Below are positions 25,843-35,331 of a stretch of 64,000 nt of DNA, piece by piece. The notes under the pieces were generated by a model. The model had not been told where the DNA came from. It was given only the letters and a program-made list of their open reading frames with translations, and ran no database searches. The DNA comes from an uncultured Bacteroidales bacterium (GTDB lineage: Bacteria > Bacteroidota > Bacteroidia > Bacteroidales > UBA932), in NCBI GenBank assembly GCA_900320545.1, contig ONSU01000001.1:62001-126000 (forward strand), in the 5' to 3' direction. How positions within the stretch are numbered: position 1 is the stretch's first letter; each line of letters opens with the position of its first letter. A program made the position numbers and the translations under genes.

Positions 25843-27132
25843 TTATTCGGTAGGCGCCACGAAGGTGATCATCTTCTCAAGGGCGTTGCCCTTCTCGTCG
25901 GTGAGTTTGAGGTTGAAGTAATGGTAGGAACCGGGCGTGGGCTGGTACATCAGCGCGAGCGGGATCAGACCCGAAAGCGAGAACGTGACGTGTGTCTGGC
26001 CGAGGAGATCGTTCTTGAGCGGAATGCCGAGGCCCATGGCGCCGAGATTCTCGCAGAGCGTATCGTCGTAGATCATATCCATCCAGAACGGATGACCGGC
26101 GGAGTAGGTGTAGTCCGGAGTCGAGGAAAGCTGGGCGAGGGTCTCGCTGAGGACATCGCTCTCGACGTCGACGCCGAAGGTCGCGATCTTGTTGGGAACC
26201 TCGATTTCGAGCTCGACATTCATACCGGAAGACTGCATCGTCACCGGGGCGAAATCCGGATTGGCTTCCCAGGTCACGGTCGGAAGGGTCGGATCTACGA
26301 CCGGCGGATCGGGAATGACCGGGTCGTCTCCGCTGCCGGGATCGTCACCGCCCTGCTCGCCGCCGTCCACGGGCACCTCTTCGAATCCGTCGACATAGAC
26401 GTCTTCGATCTTCTCATTGACGCTGTCGTCGATGGTCAGCTCGAACGCGGCCTCACCCGTCACGCGGGCGTCGATGGTGATGATGTGGTGATCGCGGGCC
26501 GCAACCGTAGAGATGGTCTTGACGGCCGAGGCCTCCGTGCCGTCAATGGCACGGTATCCGTAAATCTTCACAAGCAGCGGAGCGACGGAGAAGTAGCCGG
26601 CGTCGCCGCGCTCGATCTTCTCGTTGTCCCAGGTCAGGGCGTTGACCTCGTCCTGGGCGTCCGTCCAGTCACCCGCATTGGTCACGACGACATTGAAGTT
26701 CATCACCTCCTTGAGGAAATTCTCGGTCGGGGCGATGGTCACCTTCATGTTCGCGAGGGTGCAGACCAGCGCGACCGGGGTCATCTCGCCCGCGTTGATC
26801 GTGAACTCGGCGGTACCGCTGTAGACCGGCTGATCCCAGGCGGCGTCGGCCTTAAAGAGCGAGGAGGCCGTCACGGTGTAACTTCCGCTGCTGAGCTCGA
26901 TGTTCTGCGGCATATCCGCATAACGGGGATATTCCCTCGTCCAGCCGTCTGCGGGACGGGTGATCGTGACGACGAACTCCCGGATGTCGGAATTGGTCGA
27001 TTTGGTGATGTAGTCACCACCGGCGGTGGCCTCTAAACGGAGGGTTCCGATACCGCCCTCGCCGGTCACCTTCTTGCAGCCGCACAGTACCGCGGCCGCG
27101 ATTATCATGATTGCGTAAACTGTCTTTTTCAT
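25843..27132 (-). CDS. DUF4493-domain lipoprotein
   Basis: 429 residues with lipobox AAVLCGC. DUF4493 features fill the N-terminal half: GTLRLEATAGGDYITKS, LSSGSYTVTASSLFKADAAW, VYSGTAEFTINAGEMTPVALVC and LANMKVTIAPTENF. A Gly/Asp/Pro-rich linker follows at about 255-290 (a stretch like GGDDPGSGDDPVIPDPP), then a C-terminal Ig-like domain without PCMD. It is the second gene of the operon, 3 nt after the preceding gene. Probably a surface structural or binding subunit; no enzyme motif is visible. Confidence 0.78.
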   Translation of the reverse strand: MKKTVYAIMIIAAAVLCGCKKVTGEGGIGTLRLEATAGGDYITKSTNSDIREFVVTITRPADGWTREYPRYADMPQNIELSSGSYTVTASSLFKADAAWDQPVYSGTAEFTINAGEMTPVALVCTLANMKVTIAPTENFLKEVMNFNVVVTNAGDWTDAQDEVNALTWDNEKIERGDAGYFSVAPLLVKIYGYRAIDGTEASAVKTISTVAARDHHIITIDARVTGEAAFELTIDDSVNEKIEDVYVDGFEEVPVDGGEQGGDDPGSGDDPVIPDPPVVDPTLPTVTWEANPDFAPVTMQSSGMNVELEIEVPNKIATFGVDVESDVLSETLAQLSSTPDYTYSAGHPFWMDMIYDDTLCENLGAMGLGIPLKNDLLGQTHVTFSLSGLIPLALMYQPTPGSYHYFNLKLTDEKGNALEKMITFVAPTE

Positions 27133-27135
27133 AGC

Positions 27136-29466
27136 TTACTGATATAACATTTCAACGTTGTCAAGATAGAGGATATTGGCCGCGTGGATGCGGTGCGATC
27201 CGCTGAGGGTGCTGACATCCACCCGATAGAAGTAAAGAATGGAACCGCTGTCGCCGACCTTCGGCTTGTCGGCCGCGTTCTGGCAGGACATGAAGCGGAG
27301 TCTGATGCCGCCGGCCTTGCGGTTGGTGATGCTGTAGGTGATATCGACCGTCGCGGCCGTCCAGCTGTTGACGTCGTCCTTGACGTCGTTCTTCGTACCC
27401 TGGCCGATGACATTGCCGTCGACGTCAAGGATCTGGACCTCGACGTAGTACGGGGCGCGGCCGTTCTTGGGCGCGTCAAACTTATACATGAATTTCAGTT
27501 TCGAAGGACGGTTCAGGAAAGCGCCGCTGTCAGAGAGCTTGTCCCAGTCGCCGTACGGCTGATTGTTGGCCGTTCCGATAAACACTTCGCCCGGATGATA
27601 GTTGCTGTTGGTCGTCCAGTCGGATCCCCAGGCGTCTTCGCCGATGGTCGCCACCATAATGCTCTTGCCGCTGTAGGCGCCGCTGCTGATGACGGAGACC
27701 GTCGGGAAGCACTTGTAATCCAGGTAGCCGGCGTTTCCGGAGGCCCAGGTAGCCGTCAGAGGCATCGAGACGGGGCTGTTGACCGCCCAGCTCTTGGTGC
27801 CGGTCGCGCTGTAAAGCTGCCACCACTGCACGGTGTTGGTCGTTCCGAGGGCGGCACCGTATTCCCCGAGCCAGCTGACCGTATGGGCTTCTTCGCTGTA
27901 CTCCTCGAAATTGGCGTTGGGCACCTGCTCGGGATCCTCGGTCTTGATCATCGTTTCGGCGGAATAGTTGTCGCCGGAAGCGCCGATGATGACGCGGGTA
28001 TGATAATTCGCGCCCGGGGTAAGACCTGTCGGGGTGTTGAACACGACCCGCTTGCCGGATACGCTCTTCTTGGTCACGCTCTGCCAGGTGGTACCGTCCA
28101 GACTGTACTGGAGACGGATATCGGCGGCCGTGTTGACATTGTTGATGCCGGTGAAATCGGCGTAAGGATTTACCAGTTTCCAGCCCCAGATGTCGTAGTC
28201 CTTGATGCCGACGGTGGCCGTGATGGGCTCTCCGTTGAGGTTGAGGACCGCGGAGGATTCCTTGTCGAAGGCATCCTTGACCGTGAAGGTGAAGTCCGCG
28301 ACCTTCGGCGTGGCGGCCACATACGTGCTGTTGATGCTCAGGGCCGGAAGGACGCCGGAGACATTGAGATAGCCGTATTCGCCGCCCGGCACGGTGTACC
28401 AGGTGATGCCGGCCGCGTTGAGGGCGGCTTTCTCGGCGGGCTCGAGGTTGATGAGGTCGACTTCGGCGGGAAGACCGACCGTACCGGTGAGGTAGCTGTT
28501 GTTGATGCGGAGCGTGGCTTCCGCGACGCCGCTGTAGGCGGTGAAACTCATCGTCGCATCGGCGACCGCAGCGCCCACGCCGACCGGGAAGCCGTATTCG
28601 AAGGTCTCACCCTTGACGCCGTGGAACATAAAGTAAGGGGCGTCCTTGGGGAGAGCGGATGACGGTACTTCCACATGCTGCTCGACGACCTCCACTTCCT
28701 TGTCGATGAGGATATTCACGTCGAGGTTGCCCTCGCGGTCCTTGCAGTCGACGTTGAAAGTGACGAAGTCGTTGGGCTCATACGGAGAGGCGGCGGATTT
28801 GAAATACACGAGCGAATCGCGTACGCCTCCGTCCTGCGCCCCCGTACCGGCGAGCTGGGCATAGACCTCCAGATAGAGTTCTCCGCCCGGGATGTAGCCG
28901 CTGCGGGTCTCCGTCTTGCGGAACTTCACGGATTTGCCCGTGTAGGCGGCGTTGCGCACGACCGCATAATAATCGGAATAATACCGCTGGAGATTTTCTC
29001 CGAAAGAGACCGCCAGCTTGACATTGGCCAGCTTGGCGGTTGCACTGATGCGGTCCGGCTCCCGGCCGTTGTCCACGAATCCGTGCACGGTAAACGGAGT
29101 GTCCGCCAGGTAGTACGGCTTGCCGAAGCCGGCGCCGAGCGAATCTCCGCGGCTCGCCACAAGACGATATTCACCCGCATTGAGCTTGATGACCTCGTCC
29201 TTGGCGGTCTCATACTTTTGCCTGTAGAGCCGGATCTTGCCTGCATTGTAGATCTCGATCCAGAAGCTGTCCACAGGCGGGAGCGCGTCCTCTTCCGGGT
29301 CGGCCTTGGTCACCAGCGTGACGCGGGCGTCCTGCACGAGGCTGATCTTGACCTCGCCGAACTGAGCGTCCTCCCCCGAGGGGTCGAGCGACTCGTGCTT
29401 GCAGGCACCAAGGACCGAAAGACCCAGAGCCAGCAACGCGGCCCCAAACCATTTCGATGTTTTCAT
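27136..29466 (-). CDS. DUF4493 lipoprotein with C-terminal PCMD-like jelly-roll
   Basis: 776 residues from the ATG at 29466, where MKTSKWFGAALLALGLSVLGAC gives a proper lipoprotein signal. The N-terminal DUF4493-like region includes INAGEYRLVASRGDS-type strands (here LNAGEYRLVASRGD) and AKLANVKLAVSF. Ig/fibronectin-like modules occupy the middle. The C-terminal third (VPNANFEEYSEEAHTVSW, FIGTANNQPYGDWDKL, ANILYLDNVEMLYQ) resembles the PCMD jelly-roll of its neighbours. It is the first gene of the five-gene operon, downstream of a full promoter with phased upstream repeats. Likely surface-exposed. Confidence 0.76.
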   Translation of the reverse strand: MKTSKWFGAALLALGLSVLGACKHESLDPSGEDAQFGEVKISLVQDARVTLVTKADPEEDALPPVDSFWIEIYNAGKIRLYRQKYETAKDEVIKLNAGEYRLVASRGDSLGAGFGKPYYLADTPFTVHGFVDNGREPDRISATAKLANVKLAVSFGENLQRYYSDYYAVVRNAAYTGKSVKFRKTETRSGYIPGGELYLEVYAQLAGTGAQDGGVRDSLVYFKSAASPYEPNDFVTFNVDCKDREGNLDVNILIDKEVEVVEQHVEVPSSALPKDAPYFMFHGVKGETFEYGFPVGVGAAVADATMSFTAYSGVAEATLRINNSYLTGTVGLPAEVDLINLEPAEKAALNAAGITWYTVPGGEYGYLNVSGVLPALSINSTYVAATPKVADFTFTVKDAFDKESSAVLNLNGEPITATVGIKDYDIWGWKLVNPYADFTGINNVNTAADIRLQYSLDGTTWQSVTKKSVSGKRVVFNTPTGLTPGANYHTRVIIGASGDNYSAETMIKTEDPEQVPNANFEEYSEEAHTVSWLGEYGAALGTTNTVQWWQLYSATGTKSWAVNSPVSMPLTATWASGNAGYLDYKCFPTVSVISSGAYSGKSIMVATIGEDAWGSDWTTNSNYHPGEVFIGTANNQPYGDWDKLSDSGAFLNRPSKLKFMYKFDAPKNGRAPYYVEVQILDVDGNVIGQGTKNDVKDDVNSWTAATVDITYSITNRKAGGIRLRFMSCQNAADKPKVGDSGSILYFYRVDVSTLSGSHRIHAANILYLDNVEMLYQ

Positions 29467-29535
29467 ACTATATAATTTAGTACACATAAATTACTTACCT
29501 CCTGTCTTCGGAAAAAAGTCCCGAAAACCAAGATG

Positions 29536-29566
29536 CAAAATTGGGAAAAAATCCGGAAACATCAAA
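29536..29566 (-). promoter_or_regulatory. Promoter of the DUF4493/PCMD operon
   Basis: On the minus strand TTTG (29563-29566) lies 19 nt before CAATTTTG (29536-29543), which matches TAnnTTTG at 7 of 8 positions (5 of the 6 fixed bases). The leader is about 60 nt. Confidence 0.6.
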
Positions 29567-29569
29567 GGA

Positions 29570-29613
29570 TTTTGTAATTTTTTTGTAACAAAAGAGCAAT
29601 TGTTTTGTAACAA
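29570..29613. repeat. Phased TTTTGTAA repeats upstream of the DUF4493/PCMD promoter
   Basis: TTTTGTAA begins at 29570, 29581 and 29603, that is at intervals of 11 and 22 bp. The middle copy extends to the dyad TTTTGT-A-ACAAAA (29581-29593) and the third to TTGT-A-ACAA. The array sits just upstream of the -33 element, the place where an activator would bind. Confidence 0.55.
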
Positions 29614-29619
29614 TCCGGA

Positions 29620-29653
29620 TAAAAAGATTCCCGGCACGGAGGCCGGGAATGAC
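29620..29653 (-). terminator. Terminator with REP-like stem after the fimbrillin operon
   Basis: On the minus strand GTC, then ATTCCCGGC and GCCGGGAAT form a perfect 9-bp stem around CTCCGT, followed by CTTTTT. It starts 24 nt after the last fimbrillin stop codon. Its stem and the GTCAT lead resemble the other REP-like palindromes here. Confidence 0.85.
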
Positions 29654-29677
29654 GATGCAGTATGTCGGGACGGTGTC

Positions 29678-32600
29678 CTACTCTTCCACTACCGAGCGGA
29701 CAGGCAGGGCAGAGCTCGAAACAGTCAGGAATCCATAATACATGTATGGATAGGCGCAAAGCATGACAGGCGCAAACCCCGCCATGACAAAATTGGAGTA
29801 GTAGCCGCCGCAATTCGGAGTATTCGCCATTTCGTTTATATACGAAGTAGTACTGCCACTATTCTCGACGTCTACGAATGCACTTGTCTGGAAATGACCG
29901 CCCAATTGATTATAACGCCGTCCAACTTGCGGCAGGAATCCCATATTCACAGGACCTGAACCGGCGGCATCTCTTTCTTTATCAGCCAATGAGGCATAGT
30001 ATAAGCATCCATACTCAGAAGCAGATACGAGTAAGCTGACATACTTCTCCCGTAATGCCGCTCCGTCCTCGCCTCCCATTTCAACAAGATAATTCTCATA
30101 TTTTCCGCCGGTGAAGAAGGCGAAGAATGTACCGCCGGCATCCATCGGAGGCATCGTAAAACCAGCCGGATTCGGATCATAGACAGTCTTGACCGTAGGA
30201 TCTTTTCGGGTGATAACCTTGGAGATCATACCGCCGCCTAAAAGCTCAGGAATTTCTGTATTATTCCAAAGGAAGCCCTTGGTATCTGAAATATTATCCG
30301 TAAACCATCCGCTGCCGTTTGAATAGGAACCGCTGACATACTGATGGAAATATGTATATGGATACTGAATTCCATCTGCAAGGGTCGCCGCCCTGCACTC
30401 AGAGACGAAATCCAATCCGGTCAATGTCTTGACGGCACCATAAGTCTGCACATCTTGCATATAACCGTCGGAGCCCCTCTTGCCGGGCGTAAGCGGATCC
30501 TTTCGTCCGGCCTGATAATAAGGGCCGTAGCCATACTGGATATCGGCATCAAACAGGTGTGTTCCTTCCTGAATGAGCGGGACAATAATACTGCGTCCAC
30601 CCTCACTCTCGGGAATAGCTTCTTTCAAGCCGGTCTCAGGATTCGTTCTAACCTGCCAGACCTTGACATACATGGTATTGTCCCTGTACTTGATCTCGTT
30701 GCTCTTACCGACAGAAACCCAGCCCAGGTTGCGCTTCATATAGCCGTAATCACCGTTGGACCAGTATGACCTCACCGGGATGACGCTCTGATAAGGATTA
30801 TAATCCGTCGCCCAGATATGCCAGCTCCACATAATCCTTGCCTGCTCATCCACAACGGCGATGACGGCATTGCCCTGATCGATATTCCCAGGCTCTACCT
30901 CAAAAACGATACCCCACATGCCGGTAGCAGAATCATAAATTACCGGCAATGCATAAGGACGGATTGTCTCCAGATATCCTTTTGTCGCATCGGGAAGGTC
31001 GGAAGAAAACACGGGCGCAAAATCTGCCGATGTACTGATCAGGCCATCGGCATCTTCCCATAGCAAATAAGCCGCATAAGGAGTTCCGCTCCCGGCACTT
31101 GTATGTCCGATCCGGGGATCTACGATCTGAGCGCCCAGATAATCGACAAAGAGCGGATCCCTGTCGTCCTCGTAAGTAGAAAGCGGCTGATATGCTGTGG
31201 TATTGGGATTACCGCCCTTGATACCATTGCCGGCCACGCAAGGCAGGAGATAGTAGCCGGGCTGGTTGATGATATAACAGTTGGCCGAATTGAACTTCGA
31301 AGGGGTAAGGGAGCCGTCCGACGCAGCCAGGTTCCAAGGACTGTTATTAGCCTTATCCCCCCGATATGTCGCACCCTGCAGGACGGCACGAATTTCTGCT
31401 GTCACATCATCAGGCCGGGAAATCAGTTCGACATTCGTATTGGCATTGACAGCGTACTCAAACATCGTGACGCCGACCTCCGTATCTGAAGGAGTAAACG
31501 CAGATGTAAAATGAGCCCAGTTTTCAAAGGCCGAGATATCATCGACAGGAACTGTACAGTTCGCATCCTCAAATGCGGCTAAATCCCAATCCACAGCCGT
31601 CTTAACGCCTTCAATATAAGTATAACTGACAACACGTCCCGTATAAGTACCGCCCTCCGGCGGGAAATTCCGCACGCAGTCGACGGCGAGGACAGAGGTC
31701 TCGGCCTCGGTCATAGCGACCGTGAAGGTGTATTTCTTGCCGCCCAGGAATCCGTCCGGAGAGGTAATCTTTCCGGTAAGACGGGGATTATGCTCGGCAT
31801 CATAGCACGTGAAATCCAGAACGACCGCATCGCTCTCGGTCGGGAGAATGGCCGCAAGGATCCGCTCGCCGGCGGTCGCGCCGATGGTGACCGGCGTGTC
31901 GAGGCGGACGGTAAGGGTACTGCCCCCGCTGCCCGGCCTGATGACTCCGGCCTCCGAAATGAAGGCGTCTCCGGTAATCTGCGGATATCTAGAATGAGAG
32001 CCGTAATCGACCCAGGAGGCGAAAATCTCGATCTCTTTGATCGGGATATCTCCCGCGGCCGAGGTTGCGTTGAAACTCAGCAGGGCCGTCTTCGGCTGGA
32101 AGTCGTTGAACTGTATTCTGGTGGTATTGTCGAGAATCGCAGCCTTTCCATAGGGAGTCCCGGTAAAATCGGCACAGATCTGATATTTGCCGAAGTGTTT
32201 GCCGTCCTGCGAATAAGGGACCCGGACCGGTGCCCAGAGCACGTCGTCTTCAATGACGGGGCTGGTCTCCATGTTGGCCGCAGAGGCCGGATACACGGCA
32301 TAGAAGGAATACTTTCCTTCCCCCGCATTTACCCACGCAGAGCGTGCCTTCCCGGAAAGGAAGGTCGCCTTGGTGGGATCCTGGGCGTCAATCACGACCG
32401 GCATCACCTCGGTGAGCGCGCTCCCCCACTTGTCCGCTCCGGCAAGAGGAGTGCCCAACCCGTCCTCGGAATAGGCGGAAGTGACATAGACCCTGTCGTC
32501 CGTATCCCATTCCAGGGTTGTGCCGTCCTCGGCGAAGTGAGACTTGACCATACTCCCCAGATCGGCGGCGAATGATAGCCGCTCCCCTTCGGGAACCTGG

Positions 32601-32683
32601 ACGGCGCTGTCGTCAATCAGGGTTTCACGGCTGCAGGAAAGTGCCGCCAAAAGAACAATGCTGAAATAGATCTTGCGTTTCAT
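29678..32683 (-). CDS. Large fimbrillin-like lipoprotein with FISUMP-like C-terminus (cassette B)
   Basis: 1001 residues from the ATG at 32683, which follows GGAGGG by 8 nt; the open frame begins earlier only at a GTG. Lipobox LAALSC. Residues about 25-330 are a fimbrillin/Mfa-like beta-rich domain (YAVYPASAANMET, VPYSQDGKHFGKYQICAD). The middle and C-terminal parts contain NCYIINQPGYYLLPCVAGNGIKGG, IDQGNAVIAVV, IMWSWHIWATDY and YDPNPAGFTMPP, a lectin-like region shared with the 1030-residue protein at 39123-42215. By size and position at the operon end it may be a tip or adhesin subunit. That role is inferred. Confidence 0.8.
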   Translation of the reverse strand: MKRKIYFSIVLLAALSCSRETLIDDSAVQVPEGERLSFAADLGSMVKSHFAEDGTTLEWDTDDRVYVTSAYSEDGLGTPLAGADKWGSALTEVMPVVIDAQDPTKATFLSGKARSAWVNAGEGKYSFYAVYPASAANMETSPVIEDDVLWAPVRVPYSQDGKHFGKYQICADFTGTPYGKAAILDNTTRIQFNDFQPKTALLSFNATSAAGDIPIKEIEIFASWVDYGSHSRYPQITGDAFISEAGVIRPGSGGSTLTVRLDTPVTIGATAGERILAAILPTESDAVVLDFTCYDAEHNPRLTGKITSPDGFLGGKKYTFTVAMTEAETSVLAVDCVRNFPPEGGTYTGRVVSYTYIEGVKTAVDWDLAAFEDANCTVPVDDISAFENWAHFTSAFTPSDTEVGVTMFEYAVNANTNVELISRPDDVTAEIRAVLQGATYRGDKANNSPWNLAASDGSLTPSKFNSANCYIINQPGYYLLPCVAGNGIKGGNPNTTAYQPLSTYEDDRDPLFVDYLGAQIVDPRIGHTSAGSGTPYAAYLLWEDADGLISTSADFAPVFSSDLPDATKGYLETIRPYALPVIYDSATGMWGIVFEVEPGNIDQGNAVIAVVDEQARIMWSWHIWATDYNPYQSVIPVRSYWSNGDYGYMKRNLGWVSVGKSNEIKYRDNTMYVKVWQVRTNPETGLKEAIPESEGGRSIIVPLIQEGTHLFDADIQYGYGPYYQAGRKDPLTPGKRGSDGYMQDVQTYGAVKTLTGLDFVSECRAATLADGIQYPYTYFHQYVSGSYSNGSGWFTDNISDTKGFLWNNTEIPELLGGGMISKVITRKDPTVKTVYDPNPAGFTMPPMDAGGTFFAFFTGGKYENYLVEMGGEDGAALREKYVSLLVSASEYGCLYYASLADKERDAAGSGPVNMGFLPQVGRRYNQLGGHFQTSAFVDVENSGSTTSYINEMANTPNCGGYYSNFVMAGFAPVMLCAYPYMYYGFLTVSSSALPVRSVVEE

Positions 32684-32698
32684 ATGCACTTCCCTCCG

Positions 32699-34078
32699 TT
32701 AGTTAAGGACGATTTCTTCATACTCTCCCGCATTCCCGGCCTCGGGGCTGGTGACAGGATTAAGTTCGAGATCGAAGGAATACTTGGTTCCCTTGAAAAT
32801 TCCGGGATAAACCTCGCGCTCATTTTTATAATTATAGGTGTTACCCATCTGGAGCACCTTTCCGAGGATCTCATTCCCGTCGGCATCGTATGCCGTGAAG
32901 CGAATTCTCGGTTTTTTACCTTCACTGGTCCGGTTCTGCATATCCATTGTGGGAATCACGACGGCATAGAACAGGCCGTCGGCCGCGTTTCCGCCGCTCA
33001 GACTGACCGGATCCGCGAAACTGAGGGTCACCTTCGGCGAGGCCCCGGCCATCTCGCTCCAGCCGTTTACGGTGTCGTTCTGGTGAATATACCAATTGTA
33101 CGGAACACAGAAGCGGCTGTGGAGCAGCGCCTCGTGCTCTTCATCATTGAGGAATTGAACGGGAACGGTCCCCGAGAGCGCAAAGAAGTCGTCGTAGTAG
33201 CCCGGATTCCCGGAATAGTAGTTCGGGCTCTCATACGTAATATCCAGGGTCTTGATGGCATACGTTTCCGCATCCGCGGCCTTCAGCGTAAACTCGAGCA
33301 GGCTCGTCGCCACCACCCAGTTGTCGAATGTCACGGGATATTCATTATACAGAACCTCTTTGGCCGAGACGATGTTCCTGGCCAGACGGTCCTGATAGTC
33401 ATACAGACCCGTATTGTACACGATCTGATAATCCCAGTAGCTCTTGCCGTCCTGAACGGAAGGTACCGTCACCTTGAAAAAAGGATGCCGGACGACATAG
33501 TCCTGGGTCAGGCCGTATTCAGTTTTCGGCAATACCATCTCCCAGGTAGTAAAAGTGGGAGCCGTCCCACCCGTGGTTACCAGGGCGGAGGCGGGATACA
33601 GTGCCGAGAACCAGTACATATCATCCTCGATGGATGTTAAGTTGCCGAACCATTCCCTGGCGGGTTTCTCCGAATGGAATGTGGCGGACGTGGATCCGGC
33701 GCCCTCCGTGACGGAGAGAGTTTCACAAACGGTGGCGCCTTTGGCAATACCGTTCTGCATGGTTTCAACGCCTGTGATAATCCCGATTTGTGCTTCATCC
33801 GTGAAACCGTAATCTGCAACAAGGTGCATCGCCGTCGCTTCGAACTCTTCCATCGTGCCCATCGGGACCGACCAGACGGCAATCTGATCGGTCGCCGTCC
33901 ACTTCAGGGACAGGCCGTCCGTACCCAGGACGGTGCGGGTAAGCGAAGGAAGGTTCGCACAGAACTCCAGGCCGGAGATCTTCTCGCTGTGGATGACATC
34001 CTCGCCGGAGAAATTCCCTTTCTTGCAGGAAACCACGCAGACAGCGGCTATGGCCAAAATGCTGATATAATTTTTCAT
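32699..34078 (-). CDS. Fimbrillin-like lipoprotein (cassette B)
   Basis: 459 residues from the second ATG (34078), which has GGGAGGAA at 8-nt spacing; the first ATG is only 2 nt from it. Lipobox CVVSC. Fimbrillin-family traits are LSLKWTATDQIAVWS near residue 60, WFSALYPAS near 155 and VPSVQDGKSYWDYQIVYN near 210. The tail ends EAGNAGEYEEIVLN. The paralogue at 37695-39119 shares the same motifs (FTAYYPAPSQEF, VPSVQDGKSWSRYQIVV, EAGNAGEYNLINW). Such proteins are exported as lipoproteins and assemble into surface fimbriae. Specific role (stalk, anchor or tip) cannot be told. Confidence 0.82.
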   Translation of the reverse strand: MKNYISILAIAAVCVVSCKKGNFSGEDVIHSEKISGLEFCANLPSLTRTVLGTDGLSLKWTATDQIAVWSVPMGTMEEFEATAMHLVADYGFTDEAQIGIITGVETMQNGIAKGATVCETLSVTEGAGSTSATFHSEKPAREWFGNLTSIEDDMYWFSALYPASALVTTGGTAPTFTTWEMVLPKTEYGLTQDYVVRHPFFKVTVPSVQDGKSYWDYQIVYNTGLYDYQDRLARNIVSAKEVLYNEYPVTFDNWVVATSLLEFTLKAADAETYAIKTLDITYESPNYYSGNPGYYDDFFALSGTVPVQFLNDEEHEALLHSRFCVPYNWYIHQNDTVNGWSEMAGASPKVTLSFADPVSLSGGNAADGLFYAVVIPTMDMQNRTSEGKKPRIRFTAYDADGNEILGKVLQMGNTYNYKNEREVYPGIFKGTKYSFDLELNPVTSPEAGNAGEYEEIVLN

Positions 34079-34096
34079 AATCATTTCCTCCCAGTA

Positions 34097-35326
34097 TTAA
34101 ATCTCGCCGTCGAAAGGATCTCCGCCGTCCAGATAGTTCCCGGCGCCGTCGGAAGCGTACCAGAGAGTGCCGACCTCGATACTCACCGGTATCCGGAGAT
34201 TCTTGATCCGGTGCTTCATCGAAGGAGAGAACCAGATCCAGTTGTCATTGGCATACTTCAACTTCAGGGAACGGTTGAATGTCACGTCGTTCTTGGTAAT
34301 GTTGAAGGTCAGGGTAAGCATCGTGAAGGAATACCACGAGTTCAGAAGATACGTAAACACGACGGGACTGTCGTCGGTAAGGGTCAGGTCTGAGAAGTTG
34401 ATCCTGGCCTGATAAGAAATCTCTCCCTCCTTGGGAACGTCCGTCCAGCGCTCGCCTTCCGGATTCTCATCGTCCTCGATACGCTGGAAGATATAGGTGC
34501 CGGTCAGCGGCCTGTCCTCGTCGGCGCTGGAGAGCGTGACGCTGTTGAGCGTGAAGGAGTCGCCCACCTTCGCCGCAGCCGTAATCTCGAAAGCCGTGAA
34601 ATGGGGTTCGAACGGGAGATTGATAGTCGACCCGCTCTCGAGGTACATACCGTTCGCAGGTGAATACTTATCGTCCAGAAGATCTCTATAGGAATAGAAG
34701 TCAAAGGGATTGCAGAACAGATATGCATAACTCATATCCGGTTTGTACACGGTAGCCGTGACTTCATCCTCACCGAAAGTGATGGTCTTCTCTTCGGTGC
34801 CGACAGGGACCTGGGTCTCCGGATACCGGTACGGAACCTTGACCGTGAACTCGTTGTCGACAATGCCAAAGATAAAATCCTCATCGTCCCCGTCGACGTC
34901 AGGGCACGTGGCGAAGAAACGGTGATAGGTATTGTTCCGCCAGCGGAGGCCATTGCCGTTCCTGGGACCTCCCGTGGGCTTGATGGTATTGGCGAAGCTG
35001 GATTTGCCGTCGGAGGTAATGTCGCTCAGGCGATAATGGTCATACTCGGCGCAAAAGCCGTCGTTGCCGCCAAAAGAGACATAACCGATGGTAATCATAT
35101 CCCCGTCCTCCCAGTCGATTCTCTCGTACGTGGTGCCGTCGATAACGAACTCCTTACCGCTGTAAACGGTCTTGGTCCCGGTATCGCCTGTCGCGGGCTG
35201 GCTTTTCGCCCGGAAACGAACCTGCTCACCGGGGACGAGCCGGAAGAACGAATGTTTCTTGCATCCTGCAGCGAGGATGGCGAGGGCCGCAAGGGCCGTT
35301 GCAATCAGAATTCTTCTCACTTTCAT
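34097..35326 (-). CDS. Fimbrillin-like lipoprotein, first in cassette B
   Basis: 409 residues from the ATG at 35326. Lipobox AILAAGC followed by KKHSF. It is a beta-rich chain with IDGTTYERIDWEDGDMITIGYVS, HFTAFEITAAAKVGDSFTLNSVTLSS and FNRSLKLKYANDNWIWFSPSMKHRI. The paralogue at 42231-43451 has the same markers (GCKKHSF, IDWEVGDKLSIGYVS, HFTAFEITATARQGD, SSSYKHRIYGLQIPLE). It starts 5 nt after the 57-residue microprotein gene and is translated after it from the same message. Probably a fimbrial or surface-assembly subunit; no catalytic motif. Confidence 0.78.
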   Translation of the reverse strand: MKVRRILIATALAALAILAAGCKKHSFFRLVPGEQVRFRAKSQPATGDTGTKTVYSGKEFVIDGTTYERIDWEDGDMITIGYVSFGGNDGFCAEYDHYRLSDITSDGKSSFANTIKPTGGPRNGNGLRWRNNTYHRFFATCPDVDGDDEDFIFGIVDNEFTVKVPYRYPETQVPVGTEEKTITFGEDEVTATVYKPDMSYAYLFCNPFDFYSYRDLLDDKYSPANGMYLESGSTINLPFEPHFTAFEITAAAKVGDSFTLNSVTLSSADEDRPLTGTYIFQRIEDDENPEGERWTDVPKEGEISYQARINFSDLTLTDDSPVVFTYLLNSWYSFTMLTLTFNITKNDVTFNRSLKLKYANDNWIWFSPSMKHRIKNLRIPVSIEVGTLWYASDGAGNYLDGGDPFDGEI

Positions 35327-35331
35327 AGTCC

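Noticed and set aside
29581..29593. TTTTGTAACAAAA read as a transcription terminator
   Set aside because: The stem is only 6 A/T-rich pairs around one base and cannot form an RNA hairpin of useful stability. An operator role with the other phased copies fits better.
29399..29959. Plus-strand frame across the gap between the PCMD and fimbrillin operons
   Set aside because: It runs over a terminator and a promoter and uses codons unlike real genes here; treated as non-coding.
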